Shown here piece by piece: positions 38,205 through 50,700 of a stretch of DNA of 64,000 nucleotides. Position numbers and translations under genes: made by a program. The notes under the pieces are model-generated. The model was given only the letters and a program-made list of their open reading frames with translations. It searched no databases and was not told where the DNA came from. Where the stretch lies: the NCBI GenBank assembly GCA_028826165.1, contig JAPDFW010000125.1:1-64000 (forward strand), written 5' to 3'. This DNA is from Anaeramoeba ignava (Eukaryota > Metamonada > Anaeramoebidae). How positions within the stretch are numbered: position 1 is the stretch's first letter; each line of letters opens with the position of its first letter.

Positions 38205-40482
38205 TTATTTAATAGAATCATTTTGTTTTTCATTCTCATTTTTTCCAATTTTTAAATTATAAAATTCTTGATAAAAATCTTGTTTTGATTTCATTCTAGC
38301 TAGAGCAGGAAAAACAGAAAAAAAAGAAGATTGTCTTTTCTTCATTTGTAAAGAATCAAGGAAACTTTGCAATTCATCCAATTTCTTTGCTTTTTGGATA
38401 TTTTTTGGATTATTGTTGTTGTTATTATTACTATTTTTAATCACTTTAATATATTGCAAATCAAAAAATATTTCAATAAAGGAAGTGATTGAATCAATAA
38501 CAGCAGTTTCTTCATAAATTGCCATTTTCGAGAAATTAAAACTGAATTCCATAAATTTCATAATTTTCGAAATCGTATCATCATTGCTTTCAACTTTAAA
38601 TGTAAATCTTGCGAAAAAAGAATCAAATATTGTTTTTAATGCTTTTGAAACCAGTTTATCTACGTTTTTGGATTCTATCCATCTTAATTTCATAAGTAAA
38701 GCAATTAGTTCTTCTTGACAAAAAACATCATGAATTGTTGTTGCTATTTTTTGCAATTCTATCGATCCTAAACGTGAAAGAATGTTTTGAATAATTTTTG
38801 CAATTTGTATTTGGAATTTTGGAAAGTTCAAATACATTTGAAAAAATATAATGATATTTTCTGGGTTTTTTTTAGGAAGAAAATGATTATAACTTGTGCA
38901 TATTTTAACCACTTTGAGGATGTTTGGGAAAGTGTTTGTGAAAAATATTTTTTGTTGCTCAGGAAGTTGATTGATTTTGTGATATTCATAAACACCAACT
39001 GATAAAATGATTAAATGTTGAGTAAGTTTTTTGTTTGGTTGATCTGGAGAAAATAAACTCATTCCACTTTTAGAAAAAATTTCGAAAAAATCATCGAATG
39101 TTGGGAATTGAATTTTTTGAACTTTTGAAATATAAGTTTGTGAGATTTTTTTTTTGATAATTTGAGCAGCTAATCTTGAAGTTATTAAGTTATCTGATAA
39201 AACTTCCTGAAATAATTTTTTGAATTGTTGGATTTCTTTGTTATTTTGAGTTGATTCTTGTAAAGTTTGTGATTGTGATTGTGATTGTGATTTATATTCA
39301 TTTTCAGTTTCTGATTTATATTCATTTTCAATTTCTGATTTATATTCGTTTTCAGTTTCTGATTTATATTCGTTTTCAGTTTCTGATTTATATTCGTTTT
39401 CAGTTTCTGATTTATATTCATTTTCAGTTTCTGATTTATATTCGTTTTCAATTAAATTTTCATTTTTTTTTTGTTTCTTTTTCTTTTTCTTTTCTGATTT
39501 AAAAATTATCATTCTTTGGAATGATGGAGTTATAAAATTAGGTTTGTTTTCTTTTTGGAAAGAGCTAAAATGTTTCATTGAATTAAGAATTCCTGATGTT
39601 ATATTAACTTCTTTTTGGTATTTTGATAATTCTTCAATAATTTTTTGTGGATTATCATCAGAATCAGAATCAACATCAGAAAAAGAAAAATTATCCATTT
39701 TCAAACTATAATTTTCATTTTCATTTTCATTTTGATTTTCATTTTCATTTTCATTTTCATTTTCATTTTCATTTTGATTTTCATTTTGATTTTCATTTCC
39801 ATTTTCATTTCCATTTTGATTTTGATTTTTTTTTTTGAAATTTAATTTTGATTGAAATGAATGACTTTTTGATTCATTTAGATTTTGATTTTCATTTAGA
39901 TTTTGTTTTTCATTTAGATTTTGATTTCATTTTGATTTTGATTTTGATTTTGATTTTGATTTTGTTTTTTTTTTTGATTTTGATTTTGATTTTGATTTTG
40001 ATTTTGATTTTCTTTTTGATTTTCTTTTTGATTTTCTTTTTGATTTTGTTTTTGATTTTGATTTTGATTTTGATTTTGATTTTGATTTTGATTTTGATTT
40101 TGATTTTGATTTTGATTTTTGTTTTTGATTTTGATTTTGATTTTGATTTTGATTTTGATTTTGATTTTCATTTTTGATTTTGTTTTTTTGATTTTCGTTT
40201 TCATTTTTCATTTTCATTTTCATTTTGATTTTCATTTTCATTTTCATTTTGATTTTCTTTTTGATTTTCTTTTTGATTTTCTTTTTGATTTTCTTTTTCT
40301 TGGATTTTTTCTGCGAAATCTAATATAGTTTGATTTTGATTTTCTTTTTGATTTTGATTTTGATTTTGATCTGGTTTTGGTTTTGTTTTGGTTTTGGTTT
40401 TTGTTCTTTTTTGATTCTGTTGATCAATTTTTTCTTCTTGTTTTGAATTTTTTCTTTTTTTGTTTTGATTTATTTGACTCAT
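38205..40482 (-). CDS. Helical protein with low-complexity N-terminal half; frame broken inside repeats
   Basis: The intact part reads from about 39920 down to the stop at 38205. It has an (NE)n/(QN)n tract, an acidic patch SDVDSDSDDN, seven 8-residue copies of NEYKSETE (about 39300-39460), and about 330 residues of mostly helical sequence with no family I recognise. Upstream, a promoter element and ATG at 40482 open MSQINQNKKRKNSK plus K/Q/N-rich repeats; this frame ends at 40201 where one GAAAAT unit has five A residues. Two more one-base slips (about 40105 and 39925) separate it from the long frame. One gene with repeat-length changes or errors is the simplest reading; a start near 39704 (TTG codon, not ATG) is less likely. 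Confidence 0.55.
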
Positions 40483-40570
40483 TTTATTTTTAAATTTGAA
40501 AAAAATGAAAAATGAAAAATGATTTTTTTTTTAACGAAAATTTTTATATAAAATTAAAACAATCCAAAAA
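40483..40570 (-). promoter_or_regulatory. Promoter element of the low-complexity helical gene
   Basis: Plus strand AAAAAATGAAAAATGAAAAATG (about 40499-40522), the mirrored CAT/T-tract signature, 20-40 bp before the ATG at 40482. Confidence 0.5.
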
Positions 40571-40648
40571 ATTCGTTAAAAAGAAAAACAAAAATCTATT
40601 TTAAATTTAATTATAAATTTAATTGCAAATTTAATTTCTTTTTGATTT

Positions 40649-41403
40649 CTACATTTTTTTCCGATCTTCAGAAACTAATAAAATTTGAAATTTCTTTCTA
40701 ATGTGATAAAATTCAAAAAAAGAAACAAAAATAAAAGTAAAAAGAAAAATTACAAACCAAAGTAAAAGAAAAGTATTTAAACTTTCTTCAAAATCTAAAT
40801 ATAATTTTTTTTGAGAATGAAAATTTTGAAATTTTTTTGAAAAATTTTGGAAAATTTCAAATTGATTTTCGAATTTTTTTTGTAAAAGATCTAAATCATC
40901 TAAAAATTTTAAAATAAATTAAATAAAAATTAAAGATTTTGTTTTGTTTGTTTTTTTTTTACTTTTTTTTCCAATTTCTTTTGAAAATTGAAATAAATTT
41001 TCAACTGTAATTGAAATTGAATTTTTCATTCCATTTTCAAAACAAAATTGATATTCTTTTAAAGGAATTGAAATGAAAGAAAAAGAAGTTGGTTCAAATT
41101 GAATAAAGTCATTGTAAATCATTTCATTTTGATGATCAAAAATCTTATTAAATTTTTTTTTATTTTAAAATTTTTTTGATTTATTTTTATTTATTTTAAA
41201 AAGGATTTTTAATTTACTTTAAGTTTTATATTAAATTCATTTGAATCTGAATGTTCAATTTTATTTAATTTACAAAATAATTTTGTTTTATTTTTGAAAG
41301 ATTTTTCTGTAAAACATTGAGTTGATTCTTTTTCAATAAAAAAATTTAAAGAAATTATTGATTTAAATAAAAAGAAAAGAAATAAAATTTTTAAAAGAAA
41401 CAT
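40649..41403 (-). CDS. p24/TMED (GOLD-domain) cargo receptor, 3 exons, 205 aa
   Basis: Exons 41403-41218, 41143-40963, 40899-40649; sum 618 nt = 206 codons, the usual p24 size. p24 proteins cycle between ER and Golgi and help load COPII/COPI vesicles. Signal peptide residues 1-19 (FLLKILFLFFLFKSIISL), then the GOLD domain from NFFIEKESTQCFTE to LKEYQFCFENGMKNSISITV with its paired cysteines. A coiled stem follows (DLDLLQKKFENQFEIFQNF), one membrane helix (LLLWFVIFLFTFIFVSFF), and a basic tail. The tail is longer than typical and lacks an obvious terminal KKXX; FF sits at the membrane border. Divergent from GluRS. Confidence 0.85.
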
Positions 41404-41538
41404 TTTTAAAAAAGAAAAAAAAAAATGAAAAAAATGAAATTACTAATAATTTAAAAATATTATTTAAAAAAACGTAAAAAATTTTTATTTTTTTTAATTT
41501 TTTTTTTCATTTTTTTCATTTTTAAAAAAAAAGAAAAA
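41404..41538. promoter_or_regulatory. Bidirectional promoter, p24 / GluRS
   Basis: 135 bp with AAAAAATGAAAAAAATGAAA on the left and TTTTTTTTCATTTTTTTCAT on the right, an almost perfect mirror image; the clearest example of the shared element. Confidence 0.7.
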
Positions 41539-44500
41539 ATGGAAGTTCATTTTAATATTCAAAAAGTACCAAATCTTGCGATATTGATTTCATTTGCAGA
41601 AAGAGATTTAAGAGTTAAATTCATTCCAACAAATGAAAATTATTATTCATCAATTTTAAAATTAAATTCAAAAGAAGATCCAATTTTATGTGGAGATTAT
41701 GCAATTGCAAAATATTTTGCTAGAATTTCAAAAACTCCTTTATTATCTTCTTCACAAAAACCTGAAGAGCTTAGTTTGATTGACCAATGGTTGGATTTTG
41801 TTATTAGTTATCCTCAAAATCAATTCTCTGATTTGTTTCCTATGATTAATGCTTATTTGACTTTTAAAACTTTTTTTGTTGGTTATTCTCTTTCTATTGT
41901 TGATTATGCTATTTTTACAAATTGTTTTGAATGTAGATTTCAAAATTCATTTTAAAATCAAAATCATTTATAAAATTCATTTTAAAATTCATTTTAAAAA
42001 TTAAAAAAATTAAAATTAAAATTAAAATTAAAATTAAAATTAAAATTAAAATTAAAATTAATATTGAAAAAAAATTAAAATTAAAATTAAAATTAAAATT
42101 AAAATTGAAATAAAAAATTAAAATTAAAATTAAAAATTAAAATTTAAAATTAAAATAAAAATTAAAATTTGAAATCAAAATCAAAATCATTTTAAAATTC
42201 ATTTTAAAAATTTTAAAAATTAAAATCAAAAATTCAAAAATTAAAATCAAAAAATTAAAAATTAAAATTAAAATTAAAAATTCATTAAAATTAAAATTAA
42301 AATTCATTTATAAAATTAAAATTAAAATTAAAATCAAAATTAAAATTAAAATTAAAATTAAAATTAAAATCAAAATTAAAATTAAAATTAAAATTAAAAT
42401 TAAAATTCATTTTAAAAATTAAAATTAAAATTAAAATTAAAATTAAAATTAAAATTAAAATTAAAATTAAAAATTAAATTTTAAAATTCATTTTAAAAAT
42501 TAAAATTAAAATTAAAATTAAAATTAAAATTAAAATTAAAATTAAAATTAAAATTAAAATTGAAAAAATTAAAATTAAAATTAAATTTAAAATTAAATTT
42601 AAAATTAAAATTAAAAAGGGTATCAACAACCAAAAGAATCTCAATATCCTAACTTTGATAGATGGTTTAATTATATGAAAACTATTCCTGAATGTATTAG
42701 ATTAACAAAAATGAAACCTTTTAAAGTTGAAGAAAAAAAACCAGAAGTTGAAAGTAAAAAGAAAACAATTGGAAAAAAAGTAGTTCAAGAAAAAAAAGCA
42801 GCATATTTTGAATTACCAAATGCTGAAATGGGAAAAGTTGTAACAAGATTTCCACCAGAACCAAGTGGTTATCTTCATATTGGTATAAATTAAAATTAAA
42901 ATTAAAATTAAAATTAAAATTAAAATTAAAATTAATATTAATATTAAATTAAAATTAATATTAAAATTAAAATTAAAATTAAAATTAAAATTAAAATTAA
43001 AATTAATATTGAAATTAAAATTAAAATTAAAATTAAATATTAATATTAAAATTAAAATTAAAATTAAATTTAAAATTAATATTAAAATTAAAATTAAAAT
43101 TAAAATTAAAATTAATATTAAAATTAATATTAATATTAAAATTAAAATTAAAATAATTAAAATTAAAATTAAAATTAAAATCAAAATCAAAATCAAAATT
43201 AATATTAAAATTAAATATTAAAATTAAAATTAAAATTCATTTTAATATTAAAATTAAAAATAATATCAAAATTAAAATTAAAATTAAAATTAATATTAAA
43301 ATTAAAATTAAAATTAAAATTAAAATTAAAATCAAAATTAAAATTAAATATTAATATTAAATTAAAATTAAAATTAAAATTAAAATTAAAATCAAAAATT
43401 AAAATTAAAATTAAAATAAAAAAGGACATGCAAAGGCAGCGTTATTAAATCAACATTATGCAAATCAATATAAAGGAAAACTTATAGTAAGATTTGATGA
43501 TACTAATCCAGTTACAGAAACAGAAGAATATGAGAAATGCATTCGGGAAGATTTAGACAAATTAGAAATCAAAGCAAATTTAATAACACATACAAGCGAT
43601 TCATTTCCAGTAATATTCAAGTATGCAGATCAAATTATTCAACAAGGAGATGCTTATGTTGATGATACAGAATCAAAGGATATCAAAATACAAAGAAAAC
43701 AAGGAATTGATTCCAAAAACAGAAACAATTCAATTGAAGAAAATCTTAAACTTTGGAATGAAATGAAAATTGGATCTCAAAAAGGTTTAACTTGTGTTTT
43801 GAGAGCTAAAATTTCTATGACTCATGAATGTAAAGCTATGAGAGATCCTGCTTTGTTTCGTTGTGAATTAACCCCTCATTATAGATTGGGAACTCAATAT
43901 AAATGTTATCCTCTTTATGATTTTGCTTGTCCAATTGGTATTTTAAAATTTAAAATTCATTTATAAATTAAAATTTAAAATTCATTTATAAAATTAAATG
44001 AAAATTCAAATCAAAATTAAAATTATAATTAAAATTAATATTCAAATCAAAATTAATATTCAAATTAAAATTAAAATTAATATTAAAATTAATTTGAAAA
44101 TTTGATAGTATTGATGGTGTAACTCATGCTCTTCGTTCTGATGAATATAATGAAAAAAATTTAATTTATCATTGGGTTTGTGAACATTTAAAGATTAGAG
44201 AACCTCATATTCACACTTTTAGGTAGAAAAATTAAAAATTAAAAAATTAAAAATCTAAAAATTTAAAAATTAAAAATTAAAAATTAAAAATTTAAAATTT
44301 AAAAATTAAAATTAAAAATTAAAAAATTAAAAAATTTAAAAATTTAAAAATAAAGTCGATTAAATCTACAATACACACCATTATCAAAAAGAGTATTAAG
44401 ATGGTTTGTACAAAACAAAAAAACAAATGGATGGGATGATCCACGATTCCCAACAATTCGAGGAGTAATGCGAAGAGGGATGACAGTTGAAGCATTACAA

Positions 44501-45214
44501 TACTTCATTCAACTTCAAGGAAGCTCACGAACAGCAAACTTAATGGAATGGAACATGTTATGGTCTTTTAACAAATCAATTATTGATCCAAAAATTCCAA
44601 GATTTACTTCAATTGATGAAAAAGATTATGTTGTTGTTGAAATTGAAGGAGTTTCTGATAAAATCGAAGTCAAACAATGGCCGAAATTGAAGACAAATCC
44701 TTCTTTGGGAATGAAGGATGTTCGTTATTTAAACAAAATTATCATTCAACAATCAGATGCAGTTTTATTGAAAGAAAATGAGGAGATAACTTTGATTAAT
44801 TGGGGAAATTGCATCATTAAACAAATTCATAAGGATGGGAATAACTCAAAAATACTCAGAATTTCGGCTGTTTTACATTTGGAAGGCGATTTTAAAAAGA
44901 CTAAATGGAAGCTTACTTGGCTCCCAAATACTGATGATTTGTTGAAAATTAAATTGGTTGACGTCGGTTATTTAATTACTAAACAAAAACTTGAAAAAAA
45001 AGATCCCTTTGAAAAATTTGTTGCTGAAAATACTTGGTTTGAAGAATTTGTTTTGGGTGATCCCCAAATTGCTCAACTTAAAAAGGGGGATATTTTTCAG
45101 TTGGAAAGAAAGGGTTATTATATTGTTGACAATGAATTTTCAAAAGAAACTAATTCAGTAGTTCTTTTGAATATTCCTGATGGAAGAAAGAAGAAAGAAC
45201 CCAAAAAGAAATAA
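41539..45214 (+). CDS. Cytosolic glutamyl-tRNA synthetase, 5 exons, 716 aa
   Basis: Charges tRNA-Glu with glutamate. Exons 41539-41932, 42619-42882, 43425-43937, 44102-44222, 44356-45214; sum 2151 nt = 717 codons. A GST-C-like domain (residues about 1-150) and a K/E-rich linker precede the class I core. HIGH-type motif [20 protein letters not shown] spans introns 2's join; then [16 protein letters not shown] plus [13 protein letters not shown], and the KMSKS-equivalent [10 protein letters not shown], followed by the beta-barrel anticodon-binding region typical of eukaryotic GluRS. Introns 1 and 2 are AATTAAA-repeat filled. At exon 4 the universally conserved VDSIDG register requires the exon to begin at 44102 with AT, not AG, before it. 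Size matches yeast cytosolic enzymes. Confidence 0.93.
41933..42618 (+). repeat. Intron 1 of GluRS, (AAAATT)n
   Basis: 686-bp intron with donor GTAGATTTCA and acceptor TTAAAAAG, made of TAAAAT hexamers broken by short TCATTTTAAAA segments. Confidence 0.88.
42883..43424 (+). repeat. Intron 2 of GluRS, (AAAATT)n with AATATT variants
   Basis: 542-bp intron with donor GTATAAATTA and acceptor AAAAAAG, splitting the HIGH motif (HIG|HAK) after the first base of the glycine codon. Confidence 0.9.
43938..44101 (+). repeat. Intron 3 of GluRS, AAAATT-type repeat with non-AG end
   Basis: Donor GTATTTTAAA. AAATTCATTT and AAAATTAATATTCAAATC units follow. The 3' boundary needed for the reading frame falls after GAAAAT, which is not a canonical acceptor. 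Confidence 0.65.
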
Positions 45215-45780
45215 TTTTCAATTTCTAAATCAATTTTTAAATCTAAATCAATTTTAATTTCTAAATCAATTTCAAAATCAATTTCTAAATCAATTTCTAA
45301 ATCTAAATCAATTTCAAAATCAATTTCTAAATCTAAATCAATTTTAAAATCAATTTCTAAATCAATTTCTAAATCAATTTCTAAATCTAAATCAATTTTA
45401 ATTTCTAAATCAATTTCTAAATCTAAATCAATTTTAATTTCTAAATCAATTTCTAAATCAATTTCTAAATCAATTTCTAAATCAATTTTAATTTCTAAAT
45501 CAATTTCTAAATCTAAATCAATTTCTAAATCAATTTTAAAATCAATTTCTAAATCAATTTCTAAATCAATTTCTAAATCAATTTCTAAATCAATTTCTAA
45601 ATCAATTTTAATTTCAATTTTAAATCAATTTCTAAATCAATTTCTAAATCAATTTCTAAATCAATTTCTAAATCAATTTTAATTTCTAAATAAATTTCAA
45701 AATCAATTTCTAAATCAATTTCTAAATCAATTTCTAAATCAATTTCTAAATCAATTTTAAAATCAATTTCTTTTAAAAAA
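45215..45780. repeat. Intergenic (AAATCAATTTCT)n array
   Basis: About 560 bp of AAATCAATTTCT 12-mers, with AAATCAATTTTA and AAATCTAAATCAATTT variants, between the GluRS stop and the promoter of the PDI-like gene. It starts within 10 bp of the stop codon, so it probably lies in the GluRS 3' UTR or spacer. Confidence 0.85.
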
Positions 45781-45822
45781 ATAAATTTCAAAAATAATTT
45801 TTTTCATTTTTTTCTTTTCAAA
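45781..45822 (+). promoter_or_regulatory. T-tract promoter element of the PDI-like gene
   Basis: TTTTTTTCATTTTTTTCTTTTC at about 45799-45820, ending a few bases before the ATG at 45823. Confidence 0.55.
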
Positions 45823-47631
45823 ATGAAATTTTTAAATTTTTTAATTTTCTTTTTATTTTTTTCAAGTAATTTCACATTTATCCTTCATTTAAATGAAGAA
45901 GCTTTTGAAAATTCACTTAAACAATTTGATTACTGGATTATAAAATTTACAGATAATCAACCAGAAAGTCACACATCAGTAAAAATTTAATTCAAAATTT
46001 AATTCAAATTTAATTCAAAAATTAATTCAAAATTTAATTCTAAAATTAATTCAAAATTTAATTCAAAATTCAAAATTTAATTCAAAATTTAATTCAAAAT
46101 TTAATTCAAAATTTAATTCTAAAAATTAATTCAAAAATTTAATTCAAAATTTAATTCTAAAATTAATTCAAAAATTAATTCTAAAATTAATTCAAAATTC
46201 AAAATTTAATTCAAAATTTAATTCAAAATTTAATTCAAAATTCAAAATTTAATTCAAAATTTAATTTAAAATTTAATTCAAAATTTAAAATTTAATTTCA
46301 AAAATTAAATTCAAAAAATTCAAAATTCAAAATTTAATTCAAAAATTAATTCAAAATTTAATTCAAAAATTAATTCAAAATTCAAAAATTAATTCAAAAA
46401 TTAATTCAAAATTTAATTCAAAAATTAATTCAAAATTCAAAATTTAATTCAAAAATTAATTCAAAATTTAATTCAAAAATCAATTCAAAATTTAATTCAA
46501 AATTTAATTCAAAAATTAAAAAAATAGAGAGAAGTCTTATTCACAAAATTCGTTTACAAATTTAAAACATCATTCCATTCAGGAATTGTTAATTGTAACA
46601 AAGAAATTAATCTCTGCAAAAAATTTGGAATTCAAGAATATCCAACTTTCAAACTATTTGCCAAACAAGAATTTAAAGCAGATTTAACATTTGATAAAAA
46701 TTACACAGTTGATGATATAAGAAATCTATTGAATAACGACTTAGACATCGCTAAAAACATAACTTCGCTAAAGGAAATAAAAGAAAGCGAAGACCCACAA
46801 ATCATTCTTTTAATCCAATCAACAAACGGACACGAAAATGAAATTGTTTCCAATTATTTAAATGTTGCCTTAAAATTATTTCCTTTTCGAAATTTTTATC
46901 TTTTTAAATTTGATAACGAAAACGAACTTTCCGAAACAGGTTTCCCAAAATTTGTTGTGGAAGAGGCCAAACACTTCCACGGTGCTTTACTTAACTTTAA
47001 TTCTGGAAAGTTTGCTTCGCTTAAAGTTTTGCCAAGAGATGAAAATCTCTTTTATGAATTTGTTAAAAAAACTTTTGAATTCGTTTTCCAAGAATTAACA
47101 CCAAAAATATATGAAAAATTAGTTTCCGAAGAAAGAAATATTGCCGTTTTGGTCGTTGATACTTCAAACGAAGATACTCACTTGTTCAAGAATTCTTTTG
47201 AATTTTATGCTCATTCCAAAATTGGTGATTTTAACTTTACTTGGATTGATTTTGAAAATTTGTCAAAAATTCCAAAAAAAATTTCAGTTCAAAAAAATCA
47301 ACTTCCGAGAGTTGTTGCTATCATTTCTTCAGAGGATAAGCTTTATATCCAGCCAAGAGAGATTGGCATTGCTCGCTTTATTAATGCTATTTTGGAAAAT
47401 AAACTTGATGATGCAATTAATCAAGCAAAAAAACAACTTGATTTGCAAAGAAATCCTTCAAAAAATGAAAATGTCAAACCAGATTCTCAAAGTTTTTGGA
47501 ACAATGAAATTTGGAACACAAAAAATACTTTGATTGCTTTGATTTCTTTGATTGTGATTATTGGATCTGGTTGTTTAGGATATAAATTATATCCTGTAGA
47601 AAAAGAAAAAAAAGAGAAAAAAGAAAAATAA
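45823..47631 (+). CDS. PDI-like membrane protein with degenerate CxxC, 2 exons, 419 aa
   Basis: Exons 45823-45978 and 46528-47631; sum 1260 nt = 420 codons. Signal peptide residues 1-18 ([17 protein letters not shown]). Thioredoxin-like a-domain: FDYWIIKFTDNQPESHTS, then GIVNCNKEINLCKKFGIQEY and PTFKLF, aligning with the PDI pattern where APWCGHC is expected; neither active-site cysteine is present. Two further thioredoxin-like stretches follow (about 145-340). Near the C-terminus is one membrane helix (TLIALISLIVIIGSGCLGYKL) and a short K/E cytosolic tail. This suggests an ER-lumenal, TMX3- or PDI-like holdase or chaperone rather than an oxidoreductase (inference). It is convergent with the RGS-DUF547 gene, 126 bp between stops. 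Confidence 0.78.
45979..46527 (+). repeat. Intron 1 of the PDI-like gene, (AAATTTAATTC)n
   Basis: 549-bp intron with donor GTAAAAATTT and acceptor AAAATAG. Units AAATTTAATTC, AAAATTAATTC and AAATTC. It splits the thioredoxin domain directly after the degenerate active-site segment. Confidence 0.9.
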
Positions 47632-47757
47632 AATTTTTTCTTTTCGGAACTTTTTTTTTGCTTTTCCAAAAATTACAAAATAAAAAATCAAGTTAAATTT
47701 TTCTTTAATAAAACAATTCAAAAAAAACAAGAATAAAAAGATAATTTTTTGTGTTAT

Positions 47758-50700
47758 TTAATTTAAAAGAAAGTTTAATTTTTGATAACTTTTTGGAATT
47801 GGTTCAGCTTTATCTGCAAATTTAATTGAAAAATTTTGTAAAGTTTTTTTTTCAAAGAAAATTTCAACAGCAATTTGATTTTGCATTGCTTGATAAAATT
47901 TTTTTTGAGAATCTTCTTCTAAATATTTTGCAATAAAATGAATGATATTTTTTTGATTAGAAATGAAATCTTTGGCTAAATAGCTTAATTCTTTTGGTAA
48001 ATTGAATTGATAGAATATTTTCTAAATTTAATTAAAAATTAATTAAAAATTAATTAAAAATTAAAAATTAATTGAAATTAGAATTTACTTTTTTCTTTTC
48101 AATTTTTTTAAATTTTTTCCCAATAAAAAAAAGTTTGCACATTGTTTCAAGTTGATTTTCTAAAGTTTCTGGATAAAATATAGTGATTGGAGGTGATTCT
48201 AGTGTTAAATATGAAACAACAAAATTAATTCTTGGATCATAAGAAACAACGAGTTCTTTTCTCAAATCTGATGAAGTAAAATAAGGTGAATTATGATTTG
48301 ATTTTGATCTAATTGAGTTATCTAAGAATTAAGAATTAAATTAAATATTTTTAAATTGAATTGAATTGAATTGAAATATTTTTAAATTGAATTAAATTAA
48401 ATTGAAATATTTTTGAATTAAATTAAATTAAATTAAATTAAATTAAATTAAATTAAATTGAAATATTTTTAAATTAAATTAAATTGAAATATTTTTAAAT
48501 TAAATTAAATTGAAATATTTTTAAATTTAAATTAAATTATTTCATTAATACTCGTAAAAATTCCAAATCTTATATCATCTAATGAAAACTTATATCCTCC
48601 AATTTTATATTGATAAGTTTTGAAAAAATTCTTATTCAAAACAGGAATATTAATTGTAAATGAAATATGTAAAAGTAATAAATGAAAAATATTTAAGAAA
48701 AAAGCTTTTCTTTCAATTTCTTTCATTTCAGATAAATCAACTTTTTTTAATTCACTTGTTCCAATTAAAAACCTTCTAAAAGAAACAGTTAAAGAAGAAT
48801 CTTGAAAATTTAAAGTTTGTTTTTTTGAAGTGTGTTTCCTAATCATTCCCAATATAAAATGAAGTAAATTAATAGAAACAACTAATGGTTCTCTTGATGG
48901 ACCAATCCAACGTCTTTTGTTTAAGATATTTTTGTTCTTATTATTTGGTAATTTAATAATTAACTAAAATTGAAAATGATAAACTTGTTTTCAATTCAAT
49001 TCAATTCAAAAAAAATTCAATTGTTTTATTTTGTTTTACATGAAGTTCTTGATTTGATTTTTCTTTTTCATCAATACATTTTTCTCTTTTCTTCATTTCT
49101 TGCATTTCATTATATTTTAAACTATCTTTAAATCTTGGAAATAAACTATCATTTGCAATTCCCAAAAGATGCTTTTTTTAAATCAAATTTTAAATCAAAT
49201 TTTAAATCAATATTTAAATCAATATTATAATCAATATTTAAATAAATATTTAAATAAATATTTAAATCAATATTATAATCAATATTTAAATCAATATTTA
49301 AATCAATATTTAAATCAATATTATAATCAATATTATAATCAATATTTAAATCAATATTTAAATCAATATTTAAATCAATATTTAAATCAATTTTATAATC
49401 AATATTTAAATCAATTTTATAATCAATTTTTAAATCAATTTTTAAATCAATTTTTAAATCAATTTTTAAATCAAATTTTAAATCAATATTTAAATAAATA
49501 TTTAAATCAATATTTAAATAAATATTTAAATAAATATTTAAATCAAATTTATAATCAAATTTATAATCAATTTTTAAATCAATATTAAAAATCAATTTTA
49601 TAATCAATTTTATAATCAATTTTTAAATCAATATTTAAATCAATATTTAAATCAATATTTAAATCAATATTTAAATCAATATTTAAATCAATATTTAAAT
49701 CAATATTTAAATCAATATTTAAATCAATATTTAAATCAATATTATAATCAATTTTTAAATCAATTTTTAAATCAATTTTTAAATAAATATTTAAATCAAT
49801 TTTTAAATCAATATTTAAATCAATTTTTAAATCAATTTTTAAATCAATATTTAAATCAATTTTTAAATCAATTTTTAAATCAATTTTTAAATCAATTTTT
49901 AAATCAATTTTTAAATCAATTTTATAATCAATTTTTAAATCAATTTTATAATCAATATTTAAATCAATATTTAAATAAATATTTAAATCAATTTTTAAAT
50001 CAATTTTTAAATCAATATTAAAAATCAATTTTATAATCAATTTTATAATCAATTTTTAAATCAATATTTAAATCAATATTTAAATCAATATTTAAATCAA
50101 ATATTTAAATAAATATTTAAATCAATTTTATAATCAATATTTAAATCAATTTTATAATCAATTTTTAAATAAATATTTAAATCAATTTTTAAATCAATAT
50201 TATAATCAATTTTATAATCAATTTTATAATCAATTTTATAATCAATTTTTAAATAAATATTTAAATCAATTTTTAAATCAATATTATAATCAATTTTATA
50301 ATCAATTTTATAATCAATTTTATAATCAATTTTTAAATAAATATTTAAATAAATATTTAAATCAATATTTAAATAAATATTTAAATCAATTTTATAATCA
50401 ATTTTTAAATCAATTTTTATAATCAATTTTATAAATAATTTTATAATCAATTTTTAAATCAATTTTTAAATAAATATTTAAATCAATTTTATAATCAATT
50501 TTTAAATCAATTTTATAATCAATTTTTAAATAAATATTTAAATCAATTTTATAATCAATATTTAAATCAATTTTATAATCAATTTTATAATCAATTTTTA
50601 AATCAATTTTTAAATCAATATTTTAAATCAATTTTTAAATAAATATTTAAATAAATTTTATAATCAATTTTTAAATCAATTTTTAAATAAATTTTTTAGA

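Noticed and set aside
40340-40375. QTILDFAEK as a PCNA-interacting (PIP) box
   Set aside because: The aromatic pair expected at positions 7-8 is missing, and the segment lies in a low-complexity run.
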